Assembly (NCBI GenBank): GCA_041665285.1
Contig: JBAYJC010000001.1
Coordinates: 1-64,000 of the forward strand
From: JBAYJC01 sp041665285
GTDB taxonomy: Bacteria > Patescibacteriota > Patescibacteriia > 2-12-FULL-60-25
Direction: 5' to 3'
DNA length: 64,000 nt
Part shown: positions 24,970 to 34,116 of the stretch, piece by piece
How positions within the stretch are numbered: the first letter of the stretch is position 1
Layout of the letters: each line of letters begins with the position of its first letter
Translations under genes and position numbers: made by a program
The notes under the pieces: model-generated
Database searches by the model: none
What the model was told of the DNA's origin: nothing
What the model saw: the letters and a program-made list of their open reading frames with translations, nothing else

Positions 24970-26720
24970 GTCACGGAGGCAGGGCCGAGGTCGTGGATGC
25001 GACCTTCGATGGTTTGTTCTTCGCGGAAATCATTGACTTCGAGGTGGTAGACAATGCCGATCATGTCACCTGGCTTGATGGTTGCGGCATGCGCGCCCAT
25101 GGAAAAGCCCACGAACTTCATCCATCTGCCGTCTGGTCTTTTGACTGTGAGGCGCAGATGGCTCTGCGTTTTGCCCATTACGTCCGAAGACAGTACGGAC
25201 GCTCGTGAGAAAAACAGGGGCTGTGGGTTACTTTGCCCATACGGCATGAGCTGTGCGAGCTCGTCCATAAGCGGCCACTCTACAGCATCAAGCGAGAGCT
25301 CTGCGTCAATCTCAAGCGTGGGGACCGCCTCTTCTGCGTTCAGATGCTCTTTGGTGTAGGCCACGAGGCGTTCCTGGAATGTCGTGAGGTGCTCTGGGCT
25401 TGCGAGCGTGAAGCCGCACGCTTGCTTGTGTCCTCCGACGCGCACGAGAAGACCTTCGCCTGCCACGCGCACTGCTTCGGTGACATCAAACCCGGCGTGC
25501 GAGCGCCCAGAGCCGATCCAGGTGCCGTTGTGCTGGCCAATGGCAATCGCGGGCTTGCCAAAGCGCTCCAAGAACTTTCCTGCTACAAGGCCAACGAGCG
25601 CTGGTGCCCAGCGCTCATCCCAATGCACAAAGAGCGGAGTTGCCTGGAGAGCGTCTCCCTGCATCTTTTCTTCGGCCTCGACCATCATGCGCCGTGTTGT
25701 GTCTTGTCGTGCACGGTTATGACGCTCCACTTCTGCGGCGAGCGTCACGGCTTCTTCCTCGGTTTCTGCGAGGAGGAGACGAAGCGCAAGCGAGGCATGA
25801 TCCATGCGACCAGCGGCATTCAAGCGCGGTCCAAGGCCAAAGCCAATGGACTCACTTGTTAGTGTTTTGCCTTCAAGACTGGCCGCGCGAATCAGGGCAC
25901 GCAACCCATGGCGTCGCGTCTTGTTCAAGACCGTGAGGCCGTATGTTTCGAGTACGCGATTTTCGTCTACGAGTGGCACCATGTCCGTGACGGTCGCAAT
26001 GGCCACAAGGTCAAGCAACCATTTTTCCCAGCCTACTGCGAGGGCGAGCCCTTTGCGGCGGCCTTCTTCCACGAGCTCGCACGCGAATTTGAATGCCACG
26101 CCAACTGCCGCAAGGTGCTTGAACGGATAGGGCTCGTTGGGCACGCTTGGGTGGATGATGTGCGCGTCTGGCAATGTTTCGCCAAACTGATGGTGATCCA
26201 CGACAATCGTGTCCATGCCAAGCGTTTTTGCCAGAGCGATTTCCTCGTTGCAGGCAATGCCGCAGTCCACGGTCACGAGGAGCGTGGTTCCACGTTCGTG
26301 CAACAGGCGGACGGTCTCTGCATGGAGGCCGTAGCCTTCTTGATCACGATGGGGGATGTAGTAATCCACGAGGTCCGCGTTTGCGGGTGCTTTGCTCTGC
26401 AGATGACGTAAAAGCTCACGCAGTGTTGTGATGAGCACAGCCGAGCCTGTCACGCCGTCGGCATCGTAGTCTCCATGGATCGTGATGCGTTCGCCTTGCT
26501 CAAGCGCAAGAAACACGCGTGCGACTGCCTGTGGCATGTGGAGGAACTGCGACGCAGAGTGCGTATGCTGATCCCAAGAAGGATGGAGGAATCTCTCCGC
26601 GGCTTCTGGTGATCTTATCGCGCGATTCCACAACAACTGGGCAAAGACAGGCGACGCAAAGTCCATGGCTTGCGTAAAGTCCTCAGGGCACGGAGCCGCA
26701 ATATTCCATCGTTTTTGCAT
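24966..26720 (-). CDS. recJ: Single-stranded-DNA exonuclease RecJ
   Basis: The 584-residue protein has the DHH phosphoesterase motifs: GDYDADGVTGSAVL, a DCGIACNEEI segment and VVDHH. The DHHA1 nucleotide-binding region carries VGGHKQACGFTL, and an OB-like C-terminal domain follows. RecJ degrades single-stranded DNA 5' to 3' in recombination and mismatch repair. Length matches the family core. It follows lepA and the tiny membrane-protein gene on the same strand, but 70 bases separate it from the latter. Confidence 0.94.
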   Translation of the reverse strand: MQKRWNIAAPCPEDFTQAMDFASPVFAQLLWNRAIRSPEAAERFLHPSWDQHTHSASQFLHMPQAVARVFLALEQGERITIHGDYDADGVTGSAVLITTLRELLRHLQSKAPANADLVDYYIPHRDQEGYGLHAETVRLLHERGTTLLVTVDCGIACNEEIALAKTLGMDTIVVDHHQFGETLPDAHIIHPSVPNEPYPFKHLAAVGVAFKFACELVEEGRRKGLALAVGWEKWLLDLVAIATVTDMVPLVDENRVLETYGLTVLNKTRRHGLRALIRAASLEGKTLTSESIGFGLGPRLNAAGRMDHASLALRLLLAETEEEAVTLAAEVERHNRARQDTTRRMMVEAEEKMQGDALQATPLFVHWDERWAPALVGLVAGKFLERFGKPAIAIGQHNGTWIGSGRSHAGFDVTEAVRVAGEGLLVRVGGHKQACGFTLASPEHLTTFQERLVAYTKEHLNAEEAVPTLEIDAELSLDAVEWPLMDELAQLMPYGQSNPQPLFFSRASVLSSDVMGKTQSHLRLTVKRPDGRWMKFVGFSMGAHAATIKPGDMIGIVYHLEVNDFREEQTIEGRIHDLGPASVT

Positions 26721-26790
26721 GGCCTGCGTATCATGCGCGAAGAGAGCACGCCCGTCAAAAGAGGTGCAGGGGAGACAAGAAAAGGAGAAA

Positions 26791-26883
26791 CTAGAGAATC
26801 GGGGCTATCAAAAATACCACGGTCATGACAATCATGATGGCGGCAAAGACCTTCATGATGGAGGTAATGGTTTTACGTTTCAT
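26791..26883 (-). CDS. Tiny single-span membrane protein downstream of lepA
   Basis: A 30-residue reading frame begins one base after the lepA stop codon (TAA-T-ATG). It has a basic start (MKRKTITS) and then a single hydrophobic helix of about 18 residues ending at IAPIL. This placement, the charge pattern and the clean helix suggest a real small membrane protein made by translational coupling. The function is unknown. The alternative is a chance hydrophobic frame. Confidence 0.5.
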   Translation of the reverse strand: MKRKTITSIMKVFAAIMIVMTVVFLIAPIL

Positions 26884-26884
26884 A

Positions 26885-28690
26885 TTATCCTCGTCGTAAG
26901 ACTTTGATAAACGCCTCTGGAGGGATTTCGACTTTTCCTTTGCCGTGTTCAAGCATGCGCTTTTTCCCTTTCTTTTGTTTTTGAAGCAGTTTGGATTTAC
27001 GCGAGTAGTCGCCGCCAGACATTTTGGCGAGCACGTCTTTGCGGAAAGCAGAAATACGATCAGATGCCAGAATCTTGCTTCCAACAGCCGCTTGCAATTT
27101 TACCACAAATTGCTGACGAGGAAGTTCCTCCTTCAGTACTTCCACAATTTCACGGCCACGACGATACGCTTCACTTTCATGCAACAGCGTGGCGAGTGCC
27201 TCCACGGGTTCATCTGCCACAAAGATCGTCAGGCAGACCACCTGTGACGTGCGATACTCGTTCCATTCGTAGTTCAGGGATGCGTAGCCCGCGGTCACGC
27301 CTTTGAGCTTGTCATAAAAATCCACGATCACCGAAGCAAGCGGCATATCATAATGGAGAATGGCGCGTTGCGTATCCAGATATTCAGTTGTGCGATAAAT
27401 GCCTCGGCGATCTTGCACCAGTGCCATCACATTGCCGATATATTCTTTTGGAGAAACAATGTCGACTTTGACCCACGGCTCGCGTGTTTCCTTGATACGA
27501 GAGGCATCGGGAAACGCTCCGGGAGATTTGATGAGATGTTCGATATCGTCCGTGGTGGTCACCTGATAGCCCACAGAAGGCGTGGTCACCACCACGTCCA
27601 TGTCAAATTCACGGGAAAGGCGTTCCTGGACAATTTCCAGATGCAACATGCCAAGCAAACCGCAACGAAAGCCAAAGCCAAGGGCTGTGGAGTGTTCTGG
27701 TTCAAAGGCAAGCGCCGCATCATTGAGCTTGAGTTTCTCAATCGCATCACGCAACTTTTCGTATTCATTTCCCTCTGTGGGAAACACGCCTGCATACACC
27801 ATGGGCGTGACTTCTTTGTAGCCGGGAAGTGCTTGTGTCTGTTCAAAAGTGTCTGCACGAGCAACCGTGTCACCAACACGTACACAGGAAATATCTTTTA
27901 AGCCCGTGACAATATACCCAATATCACCCGCCTCAAGCGTGGGTGTACTCGTATGCTCTGGTTTCATGTAGCCAATCTCCAGAGCTTGGCCAGAAGCCTC
28001 TGCCGCAAGAAAATGAATGCCTGTATTGGCAGAGAGCCGACCGTCTACGCATCGAACATACGCGACAACTCCTTGATAGTCGTTGTACTTGGAATCGAAA
28101 ATGATGGCTCGAAACGGTGCGTTTGGATCACCTTGTGGCGGAGGCACGTCCTTGACGATACGTTCAAGAATCTCCTCCACGCCCACGCCAGACTTTCCGG
28201 ATGCAAGAATAATTTCCTCGCGTTTGCATCCAATGAGTTGCATGAGCTCTTGCGCCCGTCGTTCCACGTCCGCATTCGGCAAGTCGATCTTGTTCAGTAC
28301 CGGAATAATGGTGATGTTTTGATCGATGGCAAGATAGAGGTTGGCGATGGTCTGTGCCTGCACGCCTTGCGTCGAATCCACCAGAAGCACCGCGCCTTCC
28401 ACAGCCGCAAGCGACCGCGAAACTTCGTAGGTAAAATCCACGTGTCCTGGTGTGTCGATGAGGTTCAGTTCGTACGCAGTCCCATCCTTTGCACGATAGT
28501 TCATGCGTGCCGGTTGCAGTTTGATGGTAATGCCACGCTCACGCTCCAAATCCATGGTGTCGAGAAGCTGTTCCTTCATGCGCCGTTTTTCGACGGTCCC
28601 TGTCACCTCAAGCAAACGATCGGCAAGCGTAGACTTGCCGTGATCAATGTGGGCGATGATGCAAAAATTTCTGATGAGGCGTTGGTCCAT
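26885..28690 (-). CDS. lepA: Elongation factor 4 (LepA)
   Basis: The 601-residue translational GTPase has G1 AHIDHGKST, G3 DTPGHVDF, G4 NKIDLP, and the LepA-specific C-terminal part ending KGKVEIPPEAFI. It back-translocates stalled ribosomes and helps biogenesis. Length is typical. The start MDQRLIRNF at 28690 was chosen because it matches the family start. A decayed second copy of its first 110 bases lies at 33106-33219. Confidence 0.95.
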   Translation of the reverse strand: MDQRLIRNFCIIAHIDHGKSTLADRLLEVTGTVEKRRMKEQLLDTMDLERERGITIKLQPARMNYRAKDGTAYELNLIDTPGHVDFTYEVSRSLAAVEGAVLLVDSTQGVQAQTIANLYLAIDQNITIIPVLNKIDLPNADVERRAQELMQLIGCKREEIILASGKSGVGVEEILERIVKDVPPPQGDPNAPFRAIIFDSKYNDYQGVVAYVRCVDGRLSANTGIHFLAAEASGQALEIGYMKPEHTSTPTLEAGDIGYIVTGLKDISCVRVGDTVARADTFEQTQALPGYKEVTPMVYAGVFPTEGNEYEKLRDAIEKLKLNDAALAFEPEHSTALGFGFRCGLLGMLHLEIVQERLSREFDMDVVVTTPSVGYQVTTTDDIEHLIKSPGAFPDASRIKETREPWVKVDIVSPKEYIGNVMALVQDRRGIYRTTEYLDTQRAILHYDMPLASVIVDFYDKLKGVTAGYASLNYEWNEYRTSQVVCLTIFVADEPVEALATLLHESEAYRRGREIVEVLKEELPRQQFVVKLQAAVGSKILASDRISAFRKDVLAKMSGGDYSRKSKLLQKQKKGKKRMLEHGKGKVEIPPEAFIKVLRRG

Positions 28691-28781
28691 GTAGGGGAAG
28701 ATGGCTCCTATCTTGCAGGAAGAATAGGGATTTGGCAATACAAAGACAGGGACGCATGCTTGTGGTAACATATCACATCGT

Positions 28782-29375
28782 ATGAACCTTTCTATGGGGC
28801 AGAATCTCGTGGAGTATCGCGTGATACAGCTCCCGCCTGTTACCGCGGATGTTGTCCAAGGTGCTGATCGTTTGGAACGCGCATTGCACGATGTGTGTCA
28901 CACGATGAAGAATGAGCCTATTGAGCTTCGTGGAGCGTCTTTGACGGTTTTTGATGTGCTTGTGGCTGTGCGCGCATCTCGTGTTGCCACAGAACTCATT
29001 TGGAGAAAAGACGCGTCAGCACCCGCTTATTTATTGCAGACGCTTTTGGATGAGACAGAAACGATTAGGCCTTCTTTTGTTGCGGCGGGTTGGGTGTGGG
29101 ATGAGCAAGAGCATGAGGACATGGAGCGCAGACGTGCATCAGACACAAGACGCGATATCACACTGGATCTCGCGCGGTTATGGCATAGGCACTCTTCACG
29201 CGATGGTCAGGAGCAACACAAGGCGTGCCTGACGGAAGTCTATGCTATTGAGCCGCGTAAAGACCGCATCGCATTGTCTGGTGAGGTTCCTCTGTCGTTC
29301 GCCTTTCCGGTTTGGCAATGGTTTGCCGGTCGTGCAGAGACGGTTACCTATGATCACATGAAGATAGTCAACTGA
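28782..29375 (+). CDS. Hypothetical protein paired with the DEAH helicase
   Basis: The 197-residue soluble protein is mixed alpha/beta and acidic, with Trp-rich segments (FVAAGWVWDEQEHED, FPVWQWFAG). No family is recognised and there is no signal peptide. It ends six bases before the large helicase gene, so the two are co-transcribed and possibly functionally linked. A TAACAT box ends 10 bases before the ATG. It is divergent from lepA. Confidence 0.72.
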   Translation: MNLSMGQNLVEYRVIQLPPVTADVVQGADRLERALHDVCHTMKNEPIELRGASLTVFDVLVAVRASRVATELIWRKDASAPAYLLQTLLDETETIRPSFVAAGWVWDEQEHEDMERRRASDTRRDITLDLARLWHRHSSRDGQEQHKACLTEVYAIEPRKDRIALSGEVPLSFAFPVWQWFAGRAETVTYDHMKIVN

Positions 29376-29380
29376 CCTCT

Positions 29381-32300
29381 ATGTCTGCACAAACACACGA
29401 ACAACCTTGGAGAGAAGCGCCAGATATAGACAGCCGTCCACCAACGGGTCCTGCAGATATGGAAGAACGGCAGGAGTTGGATTATGCAACTCCAGAGAAT
29501 CTTCAGCGACTGCGCTCCGCAATTTTGGCGAATAAGCCGCCCATGGCAGTGGATTGGCCCAATCTTGCAGAGCAGATTGTGACATCTGTGAAAGAAGGAT
29601 CTGGCATGCTGTTGTTTCGTGGGGAAACGGGTTCTGGGAAATCCATTTTTTCTCCCACGGCCGTGCGAAAGGCACTGGACCAGCTGGGACGTACAGGCCC
29701 GATTATGGTACTTCAGCCGCGTAAAGATGCGGCATTGAGCGTTGGAACTGCTATTGCCGCAGTACAAGAAGCTCAGTTGGGTCGAGAGGTTGGTGTGGCG
29801 ACATCAGAAGTGAAAAGCTTGAATCCACATTGCCGGGTTGGTGTGGTCACGCCTGGGATCATGATCCGATATATGATGGATGGAAAACTCACGAACGATC
29901 GTGTGGGTGCCATTGTTATTGACGAGGTACATGAAGGAAGTGAAGACCATCAGCTTATATTAGGACTGATCAAGCGTATGAAGGCGCAGGGTGTTTGCCC
30001 ACCGGTCATTTTTATGAGCGCCACGCCAAATACAGAGCTTCTGACTTCCTATTTTGGGCTGACAGAGCATGACTATCTTGAGCAGAAGGGCAGGCAACAC
30101 TCTGTAAACACATTTCGATTGAAAGAACATAAAGAGGATCCTGCAACAGGTCGCGAAGCCAACTACATGGAAGAAGCCGCTCAAGCGGTGCATGAGGTGC
30201 TGGATGACTCGGATGAAGGAGATGTGTTGGTGTTTATGCCGGGAAAACGTGAAATCGAAAATACGATACGACTCATCGGTGAGAGGGAGGGTGTGGAGGT
30301 TGTGCCGCTGTATGGCAAGATGTCACCGAAGGATCGTTATCGCATCTTGAGCGGTCATAAACCCGCAGGCATACAACGCCGTGTGATTGTGGCGACAAAC
30401 GTGGCAGAGAGTTCGTTGACGGTTCCGGGCATTGCTTTTGTTGAGGATTCCTGTCGTAAGCGTGTTTTGCGATACAATCCGGAAAAAGGCATGGTGGAGA
30501 GTGTTGTTGAGCTCATTTCCAAAGATGAGGCGCGGCAACGTGCAGGACGCGCCGGGCGTTTGGGTCCAGGGCAGGCGGATCGCATGGTGACAAAAGAGGA
30601 ATATGCAAAAATGCCGGCGCATCCAGAATCGCAAATTGTACATTCGCCATTATTGTCACTCACGCTTTTGCGTCTAAAACGTCTTGGTTTGGATGAACGA
30701 ACCTTTGATTTTTATGAGCAACCAAGCAAGCAGGGGATGGATGCCGCCAGAAAAGAGCTCATGCTTTTTGGCGCGTTGGATCAGCAAGAACAGTTGACAG
30801 ATCTTGGCCGGGAAATGATCGATCTGCCTTTTGAGCCGCGACTATCCCGCATGGTGATTGAGTCACGCAAGCGTCACTGTTTTTTACCTGCGCTTGTGCT
30901 TGCGGCTTTCTCTCGAGAACGGGGAGTATTTCTTGATGCGACCAATGAAGATGTGGAAAAAGCCGGAGGAAATAAAATGCTCGTACGTAATGAGATCAAG
31001 CGATTACATGAGGAATTCGTGCGAGGAGGCTCTGATTGGCTGACAGCTCTGGAGGTTTTTCGCCAAGCGTGTGAACACGGTGTGATGGAAGTGTCGAGTA
31101 TCGTGGGGAAACGCGATAAGTTCCGCACACCGCAAGAACGTGAGCGCATGCGTGATTTTGATGATTGGTGCAAGAAGTATCGTTTGAATTTTATCGCTCT
31201 GACGCATATTGCGCACAAGCTACGCGACTACGCGTTACGCGCACATGCAGATACGGTGCGGTGGGATGAATTGGGTACCAGCTTAGGAGATGTGAAAGAG
31301 GAGGATCTGAGCGCGGTGATTTTGTCATCGTTCCCTGATTTGTGTTGGGTGCAGGATATGTATGGGGAATATGTTTCTGCCTTGGTAGGTGCTCGGGTCC
31401 AGCCCTCGTTGTCTCCTGGTTCTGTAGCATGGCAACGAGATAGTCGAAATCAGCCCGTGCTTTGCGTGTCCAGCCAGCCTCCTGCAGAGGGCGGAGAGGG
31501 GTATAAGAAAAAACCCTATATCCATCAAATACACCCCATTTCCGTGGAGTTATTTGTTCAAACGTTTCCGCAGAAGGTGAAAAGAGAAATGGGTGCTCCT
31601 TTTTACGACGGTGTCCAAGGACGAGTGGTACGCAAGTGTGCCATGTACTTGAAGACGCAGGTCGTGAGCGCCTTAGAAAGGGATGAGACAGAAGAGTCCC
31701 TTGGTAAAGAAGTTGTTCACGTGACAGGGGAGGAGGCTTGCGAGGCCATGGCGTACGCATTATGGACCGGTCAGATTCATGAATCTTTTGCGCAAAGAAA
31801 TCAAATAATCCTTGGTGCGAATCGTTATCTACGACGACCTCTTGATTTGCGTGCGTGGTATCGAGAACGATTAAAGGCGCATGGATACCCTTCTACACGG
31901 GCTGAGATATTGGAGCATCAAGAGGAGTATTATCCGCCATTGCCAGTGATGGGGGAGGAGTCGTCACGAAACGTTGGAGAAAAGATATCTGCAGGATTTG
32001 GTGCGCCTACTCCTTTGTATGGTGCTCAAATCGCAGAGCGAAGAAGGGAGCCGATGCGCACAACGGTTGAGACAGCGTATGAGGAGGAGGAAAAAAAGAA
32101 GCTCAAGGAATATCGAGAAAAGTTGCGTGCTCTTGCGAATACGGTTGCTGTTGACTTGGAGGCGATTCAGCAGGAAATGCGTGAACGAGATTTTTCTCGT
32201 CTTGATCGTCTATTTGATTTGACGAATAAAATGAAGCTCGTACGCACAGCTCTAGAGGAGTCGCCCAATTATGTGATAGATCAGAGACATCGCGGAGGGT

Positions 32301-32995
32301 ATTGGCGCACGGTCGAAGGACCAAAATATCGTGAGATATTAGATTATCTTCGAAAGACGCTGGATAGTCAGGCTGAACATCTGAATATTGCCTTGCCCTC
32401 AAGAACTCCCAAAACGCCATCTCAACCTGTACGGGAGACTCCCATGGTCCCTGAGACCATGACGCCTGAACTCAGGGAGCGTATCTTGGCGGACTTGGAG
32501 GCGTCTAGTGTTGTTCTTTCTTTGGTGGAAACCTTTGGTGAGAAGCCGACCAAGGCACGCTTGGCAGATAAAAAGGTGACAGCGTTTGAAAAAGCATTAA
32601 GCGCGCTGTATGAGGGCAAGGGCGAACTTGAACGAGACATGAGATCTTTCATGGGAGAGTTGGATGATCCATCCGCCAAAGCCCAATCCATGAACGGTAG
32701 GCTTTCTGCGCTCCTCCAGAGAATTGAACCATTGTTTCGTAAGCAGGCATCTGCTATTGGCTTTACCGCTGTTTCCGGTTGGGTTGATGCCTTTATCAAG
32801 GCCTGGCGAGAGGTGCCTACACGTGTAGATAGCCACCCAGAGGTGGTGGAGTTTATCAAGGACGGAACCATTGATCGTGCAGAAATGCTCTCGCGCGTGC
32901 GCAAGCTTCTCGCGGAACAAGTGCAAACAGCTCCTATACAAAACCAGCCTATCAATATCGATACGCTGGTCACGCAGGTCTTCAACGCGTTTTGA
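29381..32995 (+). CDS. Large DEAH-box (HrpA-like) RNA helicase
   Basis: The 1204-residue protein has a DExH helicase core: Walker A GETGSGKS (81-88), the box DEVH (181-184), SATP (213-216), the motif VI segment QRAGRAGRLGPG and an HA2-type winged-helix region after it. The last 450 residues are rich in charged helices and probable coiled coils (about 870-930 and 1060-1120) and differ from the E. coli HrpA C-terminus as I remember it. HrpA-type enzymes remodel RNA or rescue collided ribosomes. The function of this long tail is unknown. A co-transcribed partner gene precedes it. Confidence 0.9.
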   Translation: MSAQTHEQPWREAPDIDSRPPTGPADMEERQELDYATPENLQRLRSAILANKPPMAVDWPNLAEQIVTSVKEGSGMLLFRGETGSGKSIFSPTAVRKALDQLGRTGPIMVLQPRKDAALSVGTAIAAVQEAQLGREVGVATSEVKSLNPHCRVGVVTPGIMIRYMMDGKLTNDRVGAIVIDEVHEGSEDHQLILGLIKRMKAQGVCPPVIFMSATPNTELLTSYFGLTEHDYLEQKGRQHSVNTFRLKEHKEDPATGREANYMEEAAQAVHEVLDDSDEGDVLVFMPGKREIENTIRLIGEREGVEVVPLYGKMSPKDRYRILSGHKPAGIQRRVIVATNVAESSLTVPGIAFVEDSCRKRVLRYNPEKGMVESVVELISKDEARQRAGRAGRLGPGQADRMVTKEEYAKMPAHPESQIVHSPLLSLTLLRLKRLGLDERTFDFYEQPSKQGMDAARKELMLFGALDQQEQLTDLGREMIDLPFEPRLSRMVIESRKRHCFLPALVLAAFSRERGVFLDATNEDVEKAGGNKMLVRNEIKRLHEEFVRGGSDWLTALEVFRQACEHGVMEVSSIVGKRDKFRTPQERERMRDFDDWCKKYRLNFIALTHIAHKLRDYALRAHADTVRWDELGTSLGDVKEEDLSAVILSSFPDLCWVQDMYGEYVSALVGARVQPSLSPGSVAWQRDSRNQPVLCVSSQPPAEGGEGYKKKPYIHQIHPISVELFVQTFPQKVKREMGAPFYDGVQGRVVRKCAMYLKTQVVSALERDETEESLGKEVVHVTGEEACEAMAYALWTGQIHESFAQRNQIILGANRYLRRPLDLRAWYRERLKAHGYPSTRAEILEHQEEYYPPLPVMGEESSRNVGEKISAGFGAPTPLYGAQIAERRREPMRTTVETAYEEEEKKKLKEYREKLRALANTVAVDLEAIQQEMRERDFSRLDRLFDLTNKMKLVRTALEESPNYVIDQRHRGGYWRTVEGPKYREILDYLRKTLDSQAEHLNIALPSRTPKTPSQPVRETPMVPETMTPELRERILADLEASSVVLSLVETFGEKPTKARLADKKVTAFEKALSALYEGKGELERDMRSFMGELDDPSAKAQSMNGRLSALLQRIEPLFRKQASAIGFTAVSGWVDAFIKAWREVPTRVDSHPEVVEFIKDGTIDRAEMLSRVRKLLAEQVQTAPIQNQPINIDTLVTQVFNAF

Positions 32996-33001
32996 GGCGC
33001 G

Positions 33002-33219
33002 CTATTCAATACAACAATCAATGAGCTTTTTTGTGAGCGCTCCTAGCTTGCCCATGACATGAGGCGCGTGCTTGCGGCAATAAGGTAGTTTTCTTTTCTC
33101 GTCTTTATGGGCCGCTTTTCCACAGTACCCGTCACCTCAAGCAAACGATCGGCAAGGGTAGACTTGCCGTGATCAATGTGGGCGATGATGCAAAAGTTTC
33201 TAATGAGACGTTGGTCCAT
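33002..33219 (-). pseudogene. Decayed chimera: lepA 5' end joined to remnants of the 34117 gene
   Basis: On the minus strand, 33219-33106 repeats the first 36-37 codons of lepA with about nine base changes. It then joins short pieces that match the gene at 34117-34644 in the same order: 33083-33105 resembles 34468-34494, 33064-33083 resembles 34357-34377, and 33002-33060 resembles the 3' end at 34117-34173 including its stop. The result reads as a 58-codon frame (33219-33043) whose tail is out of frame with the second parent. It looks like a relic of duplication, recombination and deletion. Expression as a short peptide is possible but unlikely to matter. Confidence 0.8.
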
Positions 33220-33282
33220 GGATGTTCAACAGCATGCCTGGAAATGTGTGTTTTGACAAGCATATTGGAGACTGTGCAAAGC

Positions 33283-33311
33283 TTGACCGTTGAACCAGCG
33301 AGGCGTAATGT
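33283..33311 (+). promoter_or_regulatory. Possible promoter of the 33357 gene
   Basis: TTGACC, a 17-base spacer and TAATGT, leaving a leader of about 40 bases before the Shine-Dalgarno. A second TTGACA at 33253 has no good -10 partner. Confidence 0.35.
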
Positions 33312-33356
33312 CTGGTAGCTTTGAGGTCGATAAATAGTCTCAGGAAGGAGCTGGTC

Positions 33357-34037
33357 ATGAGGACGGTCGTTTCGGCGTTGATGGTTGTCGCCTTGTCACT
33401 CGCATCTGGACTCGGACTGGCGCAGGAGCGGCCTGCGATCAGCGCGACTCCAAATGTAGCCCCGGCTCAGCCGCGGGGATTCCGCATCAACTGCGGCGCG
33501 TTCGTTCCGATTGTCGGGCAGGACCAGCCCGTGAACCCATTGGTCATCGCGGTCATGGCGCAGTGTCTCGGAGGGAACGAGCGCTACAGCGCGGGCCTCG
33601 CGTTCGGAGGAACGACGCCTCTGAACATGGACGCTTTGGCGCTGGACAGCGAGGGGTATGTGGTTGGCCGCGTCTTGCTCGGCCATATCGAGACAACGCG
33701 TCCTGGTGTCGCGACCACAGCGCCGCCTGTGGACATCAGTGTGTACCTTGGTGGCGGAGGGAATGCATTCACCAAGTCAGGCTCCATGCGCTCCTTCGTA
33801 GCGGCGATGCTGCACATGATCGGTCCGATCGAGTTGTTCCTTGGAGCGACAGTAAACTACTACCCTGAAAGCTGGGGCTGGGCTGGCTCAACGTTCAACG
33901 CCAATCAGTTCGATGGTTCGTTCAGAGCGGGGCTCGCTTTCACAGCGGCGCGTATGCAGGTCATCCCGTTCCTCGGGATGGGCTTTCCCAGTACGCGCAT
34001 GCAGGGCGGCGTGTTCGTCGCATTTCCGCTGAACTAG
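33357..34037 (+). CDS. Exported beta-rich protein, possible membrane barrel
   Basis: The 226-residue protein starts with a classic signal peptide (1-22, cleavage after GLAQ) and continues as alternating short Gly- and aromatic-rich strands (GLAFGGTTPL, FRAGLAFTAARMQVIPFLGMG, GGVFVAFPLN), a pattern seen in outer-membrane beta-barrels. No family is recognised. The start was set by AGGAG six bases before the ATG. The gene is GC-rich with C/G-ending codons, is flanked by a decayed duplication and ends at its own terminator. If it is truly a barrel, that would be strange in a cell thought to lack an outer membrane. Confidence 0.72.
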   Translation: MRTVVSALMVVALSLASGLGLAQERPAISATPNVAPAQPRGFRINCGAFVPIVGQDQPVNPLVIAVMAQCLGGNERYSAGLAFGGTTPLNMDALALDSEGYVVGRVLLGHIETTRPGVATTAPPVDISVYLGGGGNAFTKSGSMRSFVAAMLHMIGPIELFLGATVNYYPESWGWAGSTFNANQFDGSFRAGLAFTAARMQVIPFLGMGFPSTRMQGGVFVAFPLN

Positions 34038-34072
34038 CGCGAGTGCGCTCTGCACATTCATGAAACACAACT

Positions 34073-34111
34073 CTCCTAAAAGCACGCCTTGCTTCTAGGA
34101 GTCTTTTTTTC
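34073..34111 (+). terminator. Terminator of the 33357 gene
   Basis: CTCCTAAAAGCA and TGCTTCTAGGAG form a stem with one mismatch, followed by TCTTTTTTT. Confidence 0.82.
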
Positions 34112-34116
34112 GAGGT

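Noticed and set aside
33043..33219. Functional 58-residue mini-LepA
   Set aside because: It has only the P-loop segment of the GTPase and an out-of-frame tail, so it cannot fold as a G domain; it is treated as a relic.
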